The notes under the pieces: model-generated
What the model was told of the DNA's origin: nothing
The model's input: only the letters and a program-made list of their open reading frames with translations
Databases searched by the model: none
Shown: positions 41,175 to 49,621 of the stretch, one piece after another
Layout: the number at the start of each line of letters is the position of its first letter
How positions within the stretch are numbered: the stretch's first letter is position 1
Made by a program: the position numbers and the translations under genes
Assembly (NCBI RefSeq): GCF_900112425.1
Contig: NZ_FOLP01000025.1
Span: forward strand, 27,464-91,463
Source of the DNA: Variovorax sp. OK212
GTDB lineage: Bacteria > Pseudomonadota > Gammaproteobacteria > Burkholderiales > Burkholderiaceae_C
DNA: 64,000 nt
Reading direction: 5' to 3'

Positions 41175-43355
41175 ATGTCCGTTTCCGACGACCCGCGCGG
41201 CACAAGCACGCCGCGCACCTCTTCGCAGATTTCTCCGGCCGCCGATTCCAACACCGCGTCGACCGTTGCATCGAACGCACCCGCACGCCGGCAGATGCTC
41301 AAGCTCGGCGCATCGCTGCTGACCGTCGGCGGCAGCAGCGCCTTGCTGGCCGCCTGCGGCGGCGGTGGCAACGGCACCACGCCCGTGCTGGGCCCGCTGC
41401 CTGTCCCGGCGGCGCCTGCGCCGGCACCCGCGCCGGCCGTTGCGGCCAAGATCTCCAGCTTCGCGCTGGCCGTGATGCCCGACACCCAGTTCTACGCGCG
41501 CTACGCCACCGCAGCCGAGAGCGACCAGTACGACAACCGCTTCGGCAGCGCGCCCTTCGCCGCGCAGACGAAGTGGATCGCCGCCAACGCCCGCGCGCTG
41601 AACATCCCCTTCACCATCCACCTCGGCGACGTGGTCGACCAGGTCGGCAAGCCCGACCAGTGGAAGGTGGCCGATGCCGCCATGAAAGTGCTCGAGGACG
41701 CCAAGCTGCCCTACAGCGTGCTGGCCGGCAACCACGACGTGCTGAACGACGTCGACTACGGCGCCGACCCCGTCGGCGGCACCGATGCCGACCGCATCTC
41801 CGCCAACGAACCGTACATCCAGTGGTTCGGAGCCGAGCGCGCGAAGAAGCAGGCCACCTTCGGCGGGCGCGACCCGAGCGGCTTTCACGAGTACCACGTG
41901 TTCGAGGCGCAGGGCCAGAAGTTCATGGTGCTGTCGCTTTCGTGGCGCATCTCCACCGCAGGCATCGCATGGGCGCGCCAGGTCATCGCGCAGAACCCGA
42001 CGCTGCCCGTGATCCTGTCCAACCACCAGTTGCTGAACATCGACCCCGACGGCACCAGCCCGCTGGAAACCGACTACGGCAAGATGCTCTGGGAGAAGCT
42101 GATCCGCGACAACGACCAGATCTTCATGACGCTCAACGGCCACCACCACGGCGCCGCGCACCTCACGAAGACCAACGACTTCGGCCACAAGGTCGAGGAG
42201 ATGGTGGTCGACTACCAGATGGCTTACCAGGGCGGCAACGGCCTCATGCGCCTGTACGAGTTCGACCTGACGAACAAGCAGATCAGGGTGCTGTCGTTCT
42301 CGCCGTGGGTGCCGCAGAAGCCCGCCAACACCCTGAACAGCTTCGACCAGGCCGTGCTCACCACGCCCAACGAGGCCTTCGTCATCGACATGGATTTCGC
42401 GCAGCGCTTCGCCGGCTTCAACAAGAGCTTCGGCACCGGCAGCGCCACCATCGACAGCTCGCTGGTCGACCAGGCCCGCGCAATGATCCTCGCCAACTAC
42501 AAGGACCCGGCCACCATCGAGCAGCGCGCCGCCGCGGACTCCGAGGACTACCCGAAGGTCGCGAACACGCTGGCGCACTGGCGCTTCTTCGGCGGCGCGG
42601 TCAACCAGCCCTTGCTGCCGGGCGCGGTGGTGGCCGACGTCACCGGCAACAACCCGCTGCACCGCGACACGCTCGACCAGGGCGGCGTGGCCGGTGCCGC
42701 CGACGGCGACATCGTGTGGAGCGACGACCGCCATCACCTGTCGGCCGCGCCGGGCTCGGTGCGCTTCCTGAACACCAACAAGAACACGCCGCGCCTGAGC
42801 TACTTCCTCACCGATGCGGCCGCGCCGATCAACGCGCAGACGCTGGGCAGCGGCTACACCGTCGAGGCCTTCGTCAAGATCGACAAGAGCTGGACCAGCG
42901 GCAACCAGGCGTGGATGAACATCATGACGCGCGACGGCCGCCGTGGCGACCTGGCCGGCTACACGGGCGGCGACCCCGAAGCCCCGCCCATGCTGTTCGC
43001 CATCTCGAGCCTGCGCGAAGTGCAGTGGGAGGTGGTGCCGGAGCAGGCCGGCAACCGCTCGGCCAAGACCAACTGGTCGGGCGAGGTGCTTGCCGACCGC
43101 TGGGTGCACATCGCGCTGGTGAACGACCCGGTGTCGCACGACACCACCATGTACGTCGAAGGCGCGCCGGTGCTGCGCAACGCCGCGGCCGTTCCGGGCC
43201 TGGCCACGCTTTCGGCCGCCTCGCCATGGGTGGTGGGCGGCGGCTCGTGGAATGGCGACCGCGCCGACGGCTTTTTCGGCAACATCGGCGAGGTGCGTGT
43301 GGTGGCGGCGGCGCTGACGCCGGCACAGTGGCTCACGGCGCGCAAACCGGCTTGA
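41175..43355 (+). CDS. Exported metallophosphoesterase with C-terminal LamG-like domain
   Basis: A 726-residue protein. Residues ~38-60 resemble a twin-arginine lipoprotein signal (RRQMLKLGASLL ... SALLAAC), ending in a lipobox Cys and a Gly/Ala/Pro-rich linker. A calcineurin-type phosphoesterase follows, with metal motifs PDTQFYAR, HLGDVVDQ, LAGNHD and NGHHHG. A concanavalin/LamG-like domain fills the last ~200 residues (YTVEAFVKIDKSWT, RWVHIALVNDPVSHDTTMYVEG, FFGNIGEVRV). ATG 41175 places the RR motif ~38 residues in; earlier ATGs extend into low-quality sequence. It is likely a cell-surface or periplasmic phosphatase. Confidence 0.88.
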   Translation: MSVSDDPRGTSTPRTSSQISPAADSNTASTVASNAPARRQMLKLGASLLTVGGSSALLAACGGGGNGTTPVLGPLPVPAAPAPAPAPAVAAKISSFALAVMPDTQFYARYATAAESDQYDNRFGSAPFAAQTKWIAANARALNIPFTIHLGDVVDQVGKPDQWKVADAAMKVLEDAKLPYSVLAGNHDVLNDVDYGADPVGGTDADRISANEPYIQWFGAERAKKQATFGGRDPSGFHEYHVFEAQGQKFMVLSLSWRISTAGIAWARQVIAQNPTLPVILSNHQLLNIDPDGTSPLETDYGKMLWEKLIRDNDQIFMTLNGHHHGAAHLTKTNDFGHKVEEMVVDYQMAYQGGNGLMRLYEFDLTNKQIRVLSFSPWVPQKPANTLNSFDQAVLTTPNEAFVIDMDFAQRFAGFNKSFGTGSATIDSSLVDQARAMILANYKDPATIEQRAAADSEDYPKVANTLAHWRFFGGAVNQPLLPGAVVADVTGNNPLHRDTLDQGGVAGAADGDIVWSDDRHHLSAAPGSVRFLNTNKNTPRLSYFLTDAAAPINAQTLGSGYTVEAFVKIDKSWTSGNQAWMNIMTRDGRRGDLAGYTGGDPEAPPMLFAISSLREVQWEVVPEQAGNRSAKTNWSGEVLADRWVHIALVNDPVSHDTTMYVEGAPVLRNAAAVPGLATLSAASPWVVGGGSWNGDRADGFFGNIGEVRVVAAALTPAQWLTARKPA

Positions 43356-43363
43356 GTCTTTCG

Positions 43364-43390
43364 GCTTCCCGCGCCCATGGCGCGGGAAGC
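43364..43390. terminator. Bidirectional 12-base-pair hairpin between convergent genes
   Basis: GCTTCCCGCGCC and GGCGCGGGAAGC form a perfect 12-base stem with a 3-base CAT loop. It lies 9 bases after the metallophosphoesterase stop and 33 bases after the convergent prepilin-peptidase-like stop. It probably terminates both, although the U tracts are short. Confidence 0.7.
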
Positions 43391-43422
43391 GCATGCCGTC
43401 CGATGGCGGTCGGCAGCCGTCG

Positions 43423-44121
43423 TCAGATGAAGCGGACGCCCAGCGCAACCACCGCTGCCGCGAACAGATGGCCGGGGCCGGTCGGCAAGCCCGGTTCGGC
43501 CAGCTTCCTGCGCAGCACACGCAAGCCGAGGGCCAGCGCGAATGTCGTGAGCAGGAACACGCCGTAGACGGTGGGCAGCGCCGACCAGCCGAACCATGCG
43601 CCGGCGACGGCGAAAGCCTTGAAGTCGCCGTGGCCCATGGTCTCCTGGCCCGACTTCATGCGCACGACGGTGGAGATGGTCCAGGGCACGAGGTAGCCCG
43701 CCGCCGCGCCGATCACCTGCGCCGAAGCCGACCCGGTGTACGCGTGGTAGAGCAGGCCGATCCACATCAACCGGTAGACGATCCAGTCGGGCAGCACCCG
43801 GTGCCGCAGGTTGATGACGGTCAGCAGCAACCAACCCAGCAGCAGCACGCAGACGAAAGTGGTTTCGAGCAAGGCGCCGCGCGCCAGCGCCATGCCCACG
43901 CACAGCAATGCGCCCGCAACGATCAACGCGATGCGCTGGCTGCGGGGCATGTCGAGGTCTTCGGGCGTGTTGAGCAGCGGCCGGTAGTTCTGATGATCGA
44001 AGGCCCAGGCGCGATGCAGTTCGAGCGGTATGCGCCGCGCCCACGGCAGCAGCAGGAACCCGGTGGCAGCCCCGCCGGCAATGGCGTAGCCCACGAGGGG
44101 CTCGATGTCGAATGCGTTCAT
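43423..44121 (-). CDS. Prepilin-peptidase-like membrane protein (A24 family), first catalytic Asp replaced
   Basis: A 232-residue membrane protein aligning with the C-terminal half of type IV prepilin peptidases. The second catalytic motif is intact (MGHGDFKAFAVAGAWFGW, Asp166). In the first, Asn104 replaces the expected Asp in VINLRHRVLPDWIVY, where A24 enzymes read IDL...LPD. Activity is therefore doubtful. The Cys-rich N-methyltransferase domain of full-length PilD is absent. The gene stands alone and is convergent with the metallophosphoesterase. No pilin or secretion genes are nearby. Confidence 0.75.
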   Translation of the reverse strand: MNAFDIEPLVGYAIAGGAATGFLLLPWARRIPLELHRAWAFDHQNYRPLLNTPEDLDMPRSQRIALIVAGALLCVGMALARGALLETTFVCVLLLGWLLLTVINLRHRVLPDWIVYRLMWIGLLYHAYTGSASAQVIGAAAGYLVPWTISTVVRMKSGQETMGHGDFKAFAVAGAWFGWSALPTVYGVFLLTTFALALGLRVLRRKLAEPGLPTGPGHLFAAAVVALGVRFI

Positions 44122-44164
44122 GGTGTGCGGTGGGTTGCGGGCGATGTGGCCGGCGCGATGCGTG

Positions 44165-46018
44165 TCATTGAACCTTGGGCCGCAGCGCCAGCACCATCTT
44201 CGGCGGCACCGTGCCCTGCTCGGTCAGCGGCATGTGGCCGGTCTTCTGGATGGCGCGCAGCGCGGCGGCGTCCCATTCGGGCACGCCGCTGGCCCTGGAG
44301 AGCTTCGCGGCGACGATCTTGCCGTCGGCCGCAAGGTCCAGCGTGTACTCGACCAGCGGATTGCCTGGAACATCCTTGCTGAACAGGATGTTGGGTCTCA
44401 CGGCGGCGGTCACGGTGTCGCCATAGCTCGGCTTGCTCCCCGGCTTCGTCGAAGTGGCCGGCCCCGAGGCGACGTCGCTCAGCAGGAAATTGATCGAGGC
44501 CTTGTACCAGGCCGCCACGGCGCGCCCGTTCATGCTCTTCATCGGAGCGACCTGGGCGCCTCGCACGGCGTCGATGGCCGCGGCATCGAGCCGCTCGAAT
44601 CCGGAGCTTTGCAACACGGTGGCGTCGCTGACCGAGCCCGTGGGCTGGACCATGATCCTGAGCACCACGAGGCCTTGTTCGCCGAGCCGCCTGGACATGG
44701 CCGGGTAGGCGACATGAGGCTGCCTGGTGTATTGCGCCACCGGCGGATCGGGCTCGATCGCCGGGCGCTGAGCGCTCGGGGCAGCGGCGCCGGTTTTCCC
44801 GTTGAGAGGTGCCTGCAGTGCTGGCCAGCGGCTGGTTGCGTCGTTCGCGCCGGTGTCCGGCAACTCGGAGCGCGATGCAGGCGAAGACTGCGAAGTCGGC
44901 AGCTTGCGTATCGCTTGCGCCATCGCCGCCGCCCCCGCGCGGCCTGCTGCGGTACTTGCTGTCGTGGCGCCCTGGTTTGCCTCCCCGGTGACCACGGTCT
45001 TCAGCAGAAAGATCAGCACCACCGCCCCGCAGAAGGCCACGAACCACGCCTTCATCTGCGAAGGGGTGATCGAGCCGCTGTGCGCGCTCGCCATCGACGG
45101 CTGGTTCTGCGCCGTCGACCGTGCGAGGTCGGCATTGCGTTCGCGCCAATGCTCGATGTTGGCCGTGTCCATCGTCAGCCGCAGCCACGTCGGGTAGGTG
45201 TGGGCGGCGTGCATCACCCGTCCCAGGCCCAGCGCCAGGGCTTGCGGCCCGGGGTCGGCGGTGCGGCGCAGCAGCTCGAGGTATTGACGTTGCGTATCGC
45301 GATCGGCCGGCGATTGCTGGGCCTGCGCGTCCTGCTCGACGATGGCGCGGTCAACCACCTGGCCGGCCTGCCCCAGGCGCAACAGCCTGGCCGAATCGGT
45401 GCGCCAATCGAAGACCCCGAGGGCTGCTTCGAACAGGTACTCGTGCCCCGGCCGCCAGCCACAGGCGAGCAGGTGGGCGATGTTGGCTTCGAAGAGGACG
45501 CGCGTGTCCATGTCGAGCAGGCGAGAGTCTTCGAGCGTGGCTTCGAGCAGCGCGGTGGCTTCGCGGACCGTCTGCAGCGGGTCTTCCCGCAGCCGGGTGT
45601 CGAGCGCGACCATGAGGTCGCGCACGTTGTCATGGCGCGCCACGGTGCGATCGGCGACGGCGGCCAGCGGCAGCGAGGGGGCGTGTTCGCCGTGCGCTGC
45701 GGGTGCGGGGGAGGGGATGGCAACGGGTGCGGGCGCGGGGACGGGCTCGGGCTCGGGCTCGGGCTGCGCAACATCGCCACTCGGATGCGCGCTCGCCGCC
45801 GCCGGGGCAGTCTGGACTTCCTGCGCTGCTTCGGTCTCGCGCGCATGCCGGGCCCAGTACAGCGCCGCTTCATATGCCTCTCGCAGCCGCTGGAACTGCT
45901 GCGCTTGCGTTTCCTGGTCGATCTTCTTCAGTTCGACCGCATAGGCGCGCCGCACCGCGCGCTCGTCGGCGTCCGGGCGCAGCCCGAGTTCGAGCAGGAA
46001 GCCGGGGACTTCGGTCAT
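44165..46018 (-). CDS. J-domain-like protein with membrane anchor and TonB_C-like domains
   Basis: A 617-residue protein of unusual architecture. Residues 1-58 resemble a J-domain (FLLELGLRPDADERAVRRAYAV ... FQRLREAYEAAL), but HPD is missing (KIDQ instead), as in DjlB/DjlC-type proteins. A Pro/Glu-rich linker and a helical region follow. There is one transmembrane segment near 322-343. Two C-terminal beta-alpha domains resemble TonB_C (HVAYPAMSRRLGEQGLVVLR ... LDAAAIDAVRGAQV; then PLVEYTLDLAADGKIVAAKL ... WDAAALRAIQKTG). The gene begins 18 bases after the hscC stop, so the pair is an Hsp70/co-chaperone unit. The TonB_C domains would lie in the periplasm. Confidence 0.75.
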   Translation of the reverse strand: MTEVPGFLLELGLRPDADERAVRRAYAVELKKIDQETQAQQFQRLREAYEAALYWARHARETEAAQEVQTAPAAASAHPSGDVAQPEPEPEPVPAPAPVAIPSPAPAAHGEHAPSLPLAAVADRTVARHDNVRDLMVALDTRLREDPLQTVREATALLEATLEDSRLLDMDTRVLFEANIAHLLACGWRPGHEYLFEAALGVFDWRTDSARLLRLGQAGQVVDRAIVEQDAQAQQSPADRDTQRQYLELLRRTADPGPQALALGLGRVMHAAHTYPTWLRLTMDTANIEHWRERNADLARSTAQNQPSMASAHSGSITPSQMKAWFVAFCGAVVLIFLLKTVVTGEANQGATTASTAAGRAGAAAMAQAIRKLPTSQSSPASRSELPDTGANDATSRWPALQAPLNGKTGAAAPSAQRPAIEPDPPVAQYTRQPHVAYPAMSRRLGEQGLVVLRIMVQPTGSVSDATVLQSSGFERLDAAAIDAVRGAQVAPMKSMNGRAVAAWYKASINFLLSDVASGPATSTKPGSKPSYGDTVTAAVRPNILFSKDVPGNPLVEYTLDLAADGKIVAAKLSRASGVPEWDAAALRAIQKTGHMPLTEQGTVPPKMVLALRPKVQ

Positions 46019-46036
46019 GGTGTCGTCGCTCCCGGC

Positions 46037-47743
46037 TCAGTCGGCCAGATGGCTGTCGCGTTCGATCTGCTCCAACTGCTCCTGGAACTGGCGGTGCACC
46101 GGGGCGATGACACGCTTGTCCTGCGTGGCAAGCGCGCGCTCGAACTCCGAGATGCGCATGCCGAGCCATTCCCGCACGTCACCGCGCAACTGCTGGTAGA
46201 CGCGCTCCGCGCGCGCCAGCAGTGTGCGGTTCTCCATGCGGTCGCGCGGATGGATCTTGAGTTCGCTCAAGGCCGCCAGGCGCTCCTTGATCTCTGCCTC
46301 GCTCAACAGCCCCGGATTGCCTTCGATCAGCAGGCTGAAAGTCTCCTGGGTCTTCTGGACCGTGGCCTCGATCTGCAGCAGGCCGTTGACGTCATAGGTG
46401 AAGCGCACGTCGACCGCCGCCTCGGACACGGGTCCGCGCGGCAGCGGCACGTGCAGCGTGCCCAGGTGCACGTTGTCCCGCACCATTCGCGACTCTCCCT
46501 GGAACACGTGCAGGTCGACCGAGGTCTGGCTGGCGGAGTTGGGAACGTAGCTCTTGGAGCGACTCACAGGCACCGTGCTGTTGCGCTCGATGATGGGGTC
46601 GAAATGCCCGTGGGTGGCGGTGGTCTCGCTGAGCCAGCGGCTCACCGCCACGCCGAGCGAATAGGGCGCGACGTCGGTCATGACCACTTCCTTGAGCGCC
46701 GCGTCCCGGGCCTTCAGCCCCGCCTGCACCGCCGCGCCCAGCGCAACGACTTCGTCCGGGTTGAAGTCGATCGACGGGAAGCGCCCGAACATCGTGGTGA
46801 CCAGCCGCCGGATCGCGGGCATGCGCGTGGCACCCCCCGCGAGCACCACCGCATCGAGTTCGCCGGCACGCAGGTTGGCGTCGCGCAGCGCGCGTTCCAC
46901 CGGCGTGCGCAGGCGCTTGAACAAGTGCGCGCACGCCTGTTCGAGCGTGGCTTCGTCGATCTGCAGGCGGTGCTGCGCCGACCCGTGCGCAACGCTGATT
47001 TCGGCGCTGGGCTGGGTGCTGACCAGGCGCTTGGCCGCTTCGGCCTGTGCGGCCAGGCGCTGCATGAAGTGGGCATCGGCGCGCAGGCTCGCGGGCAAGC
47101 TGTTGCGCTCGAAGAAAAGCGTGATCAGCGATTCGACGAAGTCCTCGCCGCCCAGGAAGTTGTCGCCCGCCGACGCACGCACTTCCATCACGCCCTCGAA
47201 CATCTCGAGGATCGACACGTCGAAGGTCCCGCCGCCCAGGTCGAACACCAGGAAGCGCGTTTCCGCGCCCAGGTTGTGCAGGCCGTAGGCCAGGGCGGCG
47301 GCGGTCGGCTCGTTCAGCAGCCGCTCGACCTTCAGGCCGGCCAGTTCGCCGGCCGCTCGCGTGGCCTTGCGCTGCGCATCGGAAAAATACGCCGGCACCG
47401 TGATGACGGCCTCGACGACGGGCTCGCCCAGCATGGCCTCGGCATCCGCCTTCAGCGAGCGCAGCACCAGCGCCGAGAGCTCCTCGGGCCGGAACTCGCG
47501 CTTGCCGAGCCGCATCGTCTTGTTGCTGCCCATGTAGCGCTTGAAGACGGCCGCGGTGCGCTCCGGATGGGTTTGCAGCCGCTCTCTCGCGGCCTTGCCC
47601 ACCAGCACGGAGTCGTCTTCGTCGATGCTGACGCACGACGGCGTCAGATATTCCCCCAGCCCGTTCGGCACCAGAACGGACTTGCCGTCCCGCCACACAG
47701 CCACCAGGCTGTTGGTCGTGCCCAGGTCAATGCCTACGATCAT
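46037..47743 (-). CDS. hscC: Hsp70-type chaperone HscC
   Basis: A 568-residue Hsp70. The ATPase domain has IDLGTTNSLVAVW at the start, phosphate-2 motif FLVFDLGGGTFDVSI and adenosine motif VVLAGGATRMPAIRRL. The substrate domain is short and the C-terminal lid truncated, as in the HscC branch rather than DnaK. ATG 47743 gives the normal family start. In E. coli hscC is flanked by djlB/djlC, encoding J-like proteins. Here the J-like/TonB_C gene follows 18 bases later on the same strand. Confidence 0.93.
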   Translation of the reverse strand: MIVGIDLGTTNSLVAVWRDGKSVLVPNGLGEYLTPSCVSIDEDDSVLVGKAARERLQTHPERTAAVFKRYMGSNKTMRLGKREFRPEELSALVLRSLKADAEAMLGEPVVEAVITVPAYFSDAQRKATRAAGELAGLKVERLLNEPTAAALAYGLHNLGAETRFLVFDLGGGTFDVSILEMFEGVMEVRASAGDNFLGGEDFVESLITLFFERNSLPASLRADAHFMQRLAAQAEAAKRLVSTQPSAEISVAHGSAQHRLQIDEATLEQACAHLFKRLRTPVERALRDANLRAGELDAVVLAGGATRMPAIRRLVTTMFGRFPSIDFNPDEVVALGAAVQAGLKARDAALKEVVMTDVAPYSLGVAVSRWLSETTATHGHFDPIIERNSTVPVSRSKSYVPNSASQTSVDLHVFQGESRMVRDNVHLGTLHVPLPRGPVSEAAVDVRFTYDVNGLLQIEATVQKTQETFSLLIEGNPGLLSEAEIKERLAALSELKIHPRDRMENRTLLARAERVYQQLRGDVREWLGMRISEFERALATQDKRVIAPVHRQFQEQLEQIERDSHLAD

Positions 47744-47830
47744 TTCTCGCCCCTTTGCGATCCCTCTTTTATGCCCTTGATCCTATGTCAAAGGCATGCA
47801 TTCCGGGATCGGGCAAGGGGTGAGCCGACG

Positions 47831-49513
47831 CTACTTTTTATCGCGCTTCGCTGGTTTGACAACAGTGGTCTTGCGGATGCCGTCCTTGGCCGCCTTGCCG
47901 GCCTTGGCCGTCTTGCCTTCCTTGCCGCCCCCGTCGCGCTTCTCGAACACCGCAAAGTACTCCGAAGCCAACTTGCGCAACGAGCGCCCGATGTTCGCGT
48001 AGTCGTACTCGTTGAGGTTGGCCAGCGACACGCGCCCCGACGCATGCTTGCCGCCGAAGCCGCGCCCCGGCAACAGCACGATGCTGGTCTCCTCGGCGAT
48101 GCGGAACAGCGCCTCGTTCGGCTGGAGCTGGGTCACGATCCATCGGCCGAACTGCTCGCCGTGCATCTGCGTGGCGATCTCCTGCAGGTCGAGCAGGTGG
48201 TAGTAGCTCACCGAGTTCGGGTCGGCCTGCAGCGGCAGGCCGAGCTCGCGGTACAGCGCCTCCTTGCGGCGCGCGACGATGCGCTTCATCGACTTCTTGT
48301 ACGCCTCGGGCTCGTCCATCAAGCAGAACAGCGAGAACATCACCATCTGCGCCTGCACCGGCGTCGACAGGCCCGCCGTGTGGTTCAGCGCGACGGTGCG
48401 GCTGTCGGCCACCAGGCGGTCGATGAACTTCAGCTTGCGCGGCTCGGTGGTGATGGAGCTGTAGCGCGCGTCGAGCTCCAGCAGCTTGGCCTCGGGCAGC
48501 GCCGCGATCTGGCGGTCGAGGATGTTGTCCTCGTGCGTGGCCACCACGCCCATGCGCCAGCCCGTGGCGCCGAAGTACTTGGAGAACGAATACACCAGGA
48601 TGGTGTTGCGTGGGCACACCGCGAACAGCGACAGGAAGTTGTCCGCGAAGGTGCCGTACACGTCGTCCGTGAGGATGATGAGGTCGGGCCGCTGCTTCAC
48701 GATGTCGGCGATGTAGCCCAGCACCTCGTCGCTGATCTTCACCGAGGGCGGGTTGCTCGGGTTGCACAAGAAGAAGGCCTTGACCTTCGGGTCGAGCAGC
48801 TTCTGCAGCTCCTTCTTCGTGAACTGCCAGTTGTTCTCGGGCGGCGCGTCGATCAGCGCCTCGATCAATTGGTAGTCGTTGAGGTGCGGGATCTCGATGT
48901 ACGGCGTGAAGATCGGCATGCCCAGCGCAATGGTGTCGCCGGGCTGCAGCAGGTGGTTCTCGCGCAGGCTGTTGAACAGGTAGGTCATGGCGGCCGTGCC
49001 GCCTTCCACCGCATACATGTCGAACTTGCCCACGAAGGGGTGCGTGCCGATCATTTCCTTGTGGATGTACTGGCCCACGATGATCTCGCTCAGGCGCAGC
49101 ATGCGGTCGGGCACGGGGTAGTTGCAGCCCAGGATGGCCTCGCACATCTCGTAGATGAAGTCGCCCGCCGACAGGCCGAGCTGGTCGCGCACGTACGACA
49201 CGGCGGCTTCGATGAAGCGCACGCCGGGCTCGCCCTCATGCGACTTGGTGAAGATCTCGAAGCGCGCCTCGATGCCCTCGCGCTGCGGGAAGCCGCCCAC
49301 GCCGTCCATGTAGATGTAGGAGCGCTCGCTCTCCGTCATGGCGAACAGGCCGAACTGGAAGAAGCCGTGCCGCGGCGTGGTCGCCAGAAAGTTCGGGTTG
49401 CCGCGCCCCGCGTTGAGCATCAGGCGGTCGCTCTGTCGGGCCACCTGGATCAGTGCGTCCTTCAGTTCGAAAGGGCTCAGGCCGCCGAGTTTTTTCACGT
49501 CGCCGAAATCCAT
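47831..49513 (-). CDS. aspD: Bifunctional aspartate transaminase/aspartate 4-decarboxylase
   Basis: A 560-residue PLP enzyme converting L-aspartate to L-alanine and CO2. The fold-I aminotransferase core has the Schiff-base Lys312 in YSFSKYFGATGWRMG, the NPSNPP motif in the substrate region, and DDVYGTF. The length and N-terminal ~100-residue extension match AspD. A Lys-rich C-terminal tail (KAGKAAKDG) is unusual. ATG 49513 starts MDFGDVKKLGGLSPFELKDAL. The gene follows two AspT-type exchangers on the same strand. Decarboxylation consumes a proton and drives aspartate/alanine exchange, yielding proton-motive force. Confidence 0.93.
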   Translation of the reverse strand: MDFGDVKKLGGLSPFELKDALIQVARQSDRLMLNAGRGNPNFLATTPRHGFFQFGLFAMTESERSYIYMDGVGGFPQREGIEARFEIFTKSHEGEPGVRFIEAAVSYVRDQLGLSAGDFIYEMCEAILGCNYPVPDRMLRLSEIIVGQYIHKEMIGTHPFVGKFDMYAVEGGTAAMTYLFNSLRENHLLQPGDTIALGMPIFTPYIEIPHLNDYQLIEALIDAPPENNWQFTKKELQKLLDPKVKAFFLCNPSNPPSVKISDEVLGYIADIVKQRPDLIILTDDVYGTFADNFLSLFAVCPRNTILVYSFSKYFGATGWRMGVVATHEDNILDRQIAALPEAKLLELDARYSSITTEPRKLKFIDRLVADSRTVALNHTAGLSTPVQAQMVMFSLFCLMDEPEAYKKSMKRIVARRKEALYRELGLPLQADPNSVSYYHLLDLQEIATQMHGEQFGRWIVTQLQPNEALFRIAEETSIVLLPGRGFGGKHASGRVSLANLNEYDYANIGRSLRKLASEYFAVFEKRDGGGKEGKTAKAGKAAKDGIRKTTVVKPAKRDKK

Positions 49514-49621
49514 TGGATGCTCCTGGGTTGAAAAAGAGAAAGCAAAAACGAGAACGAAAAGAACAGGGAAGGACAGCAGTCAACACGCTGCGATGCGGGT
49601 TGCACGCACCGCGCGCCGCAT

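Noticed and set aside
44105..49531. 1,808-codon plus-strand open frame opposite the J-like, hscC and aspD genes
   Set aside because: It is antisense to three well-supported genes with the expected catalytic motifs. The translation is low-complexity (His, Arg, Val, Gln) and spans gene boundaries.
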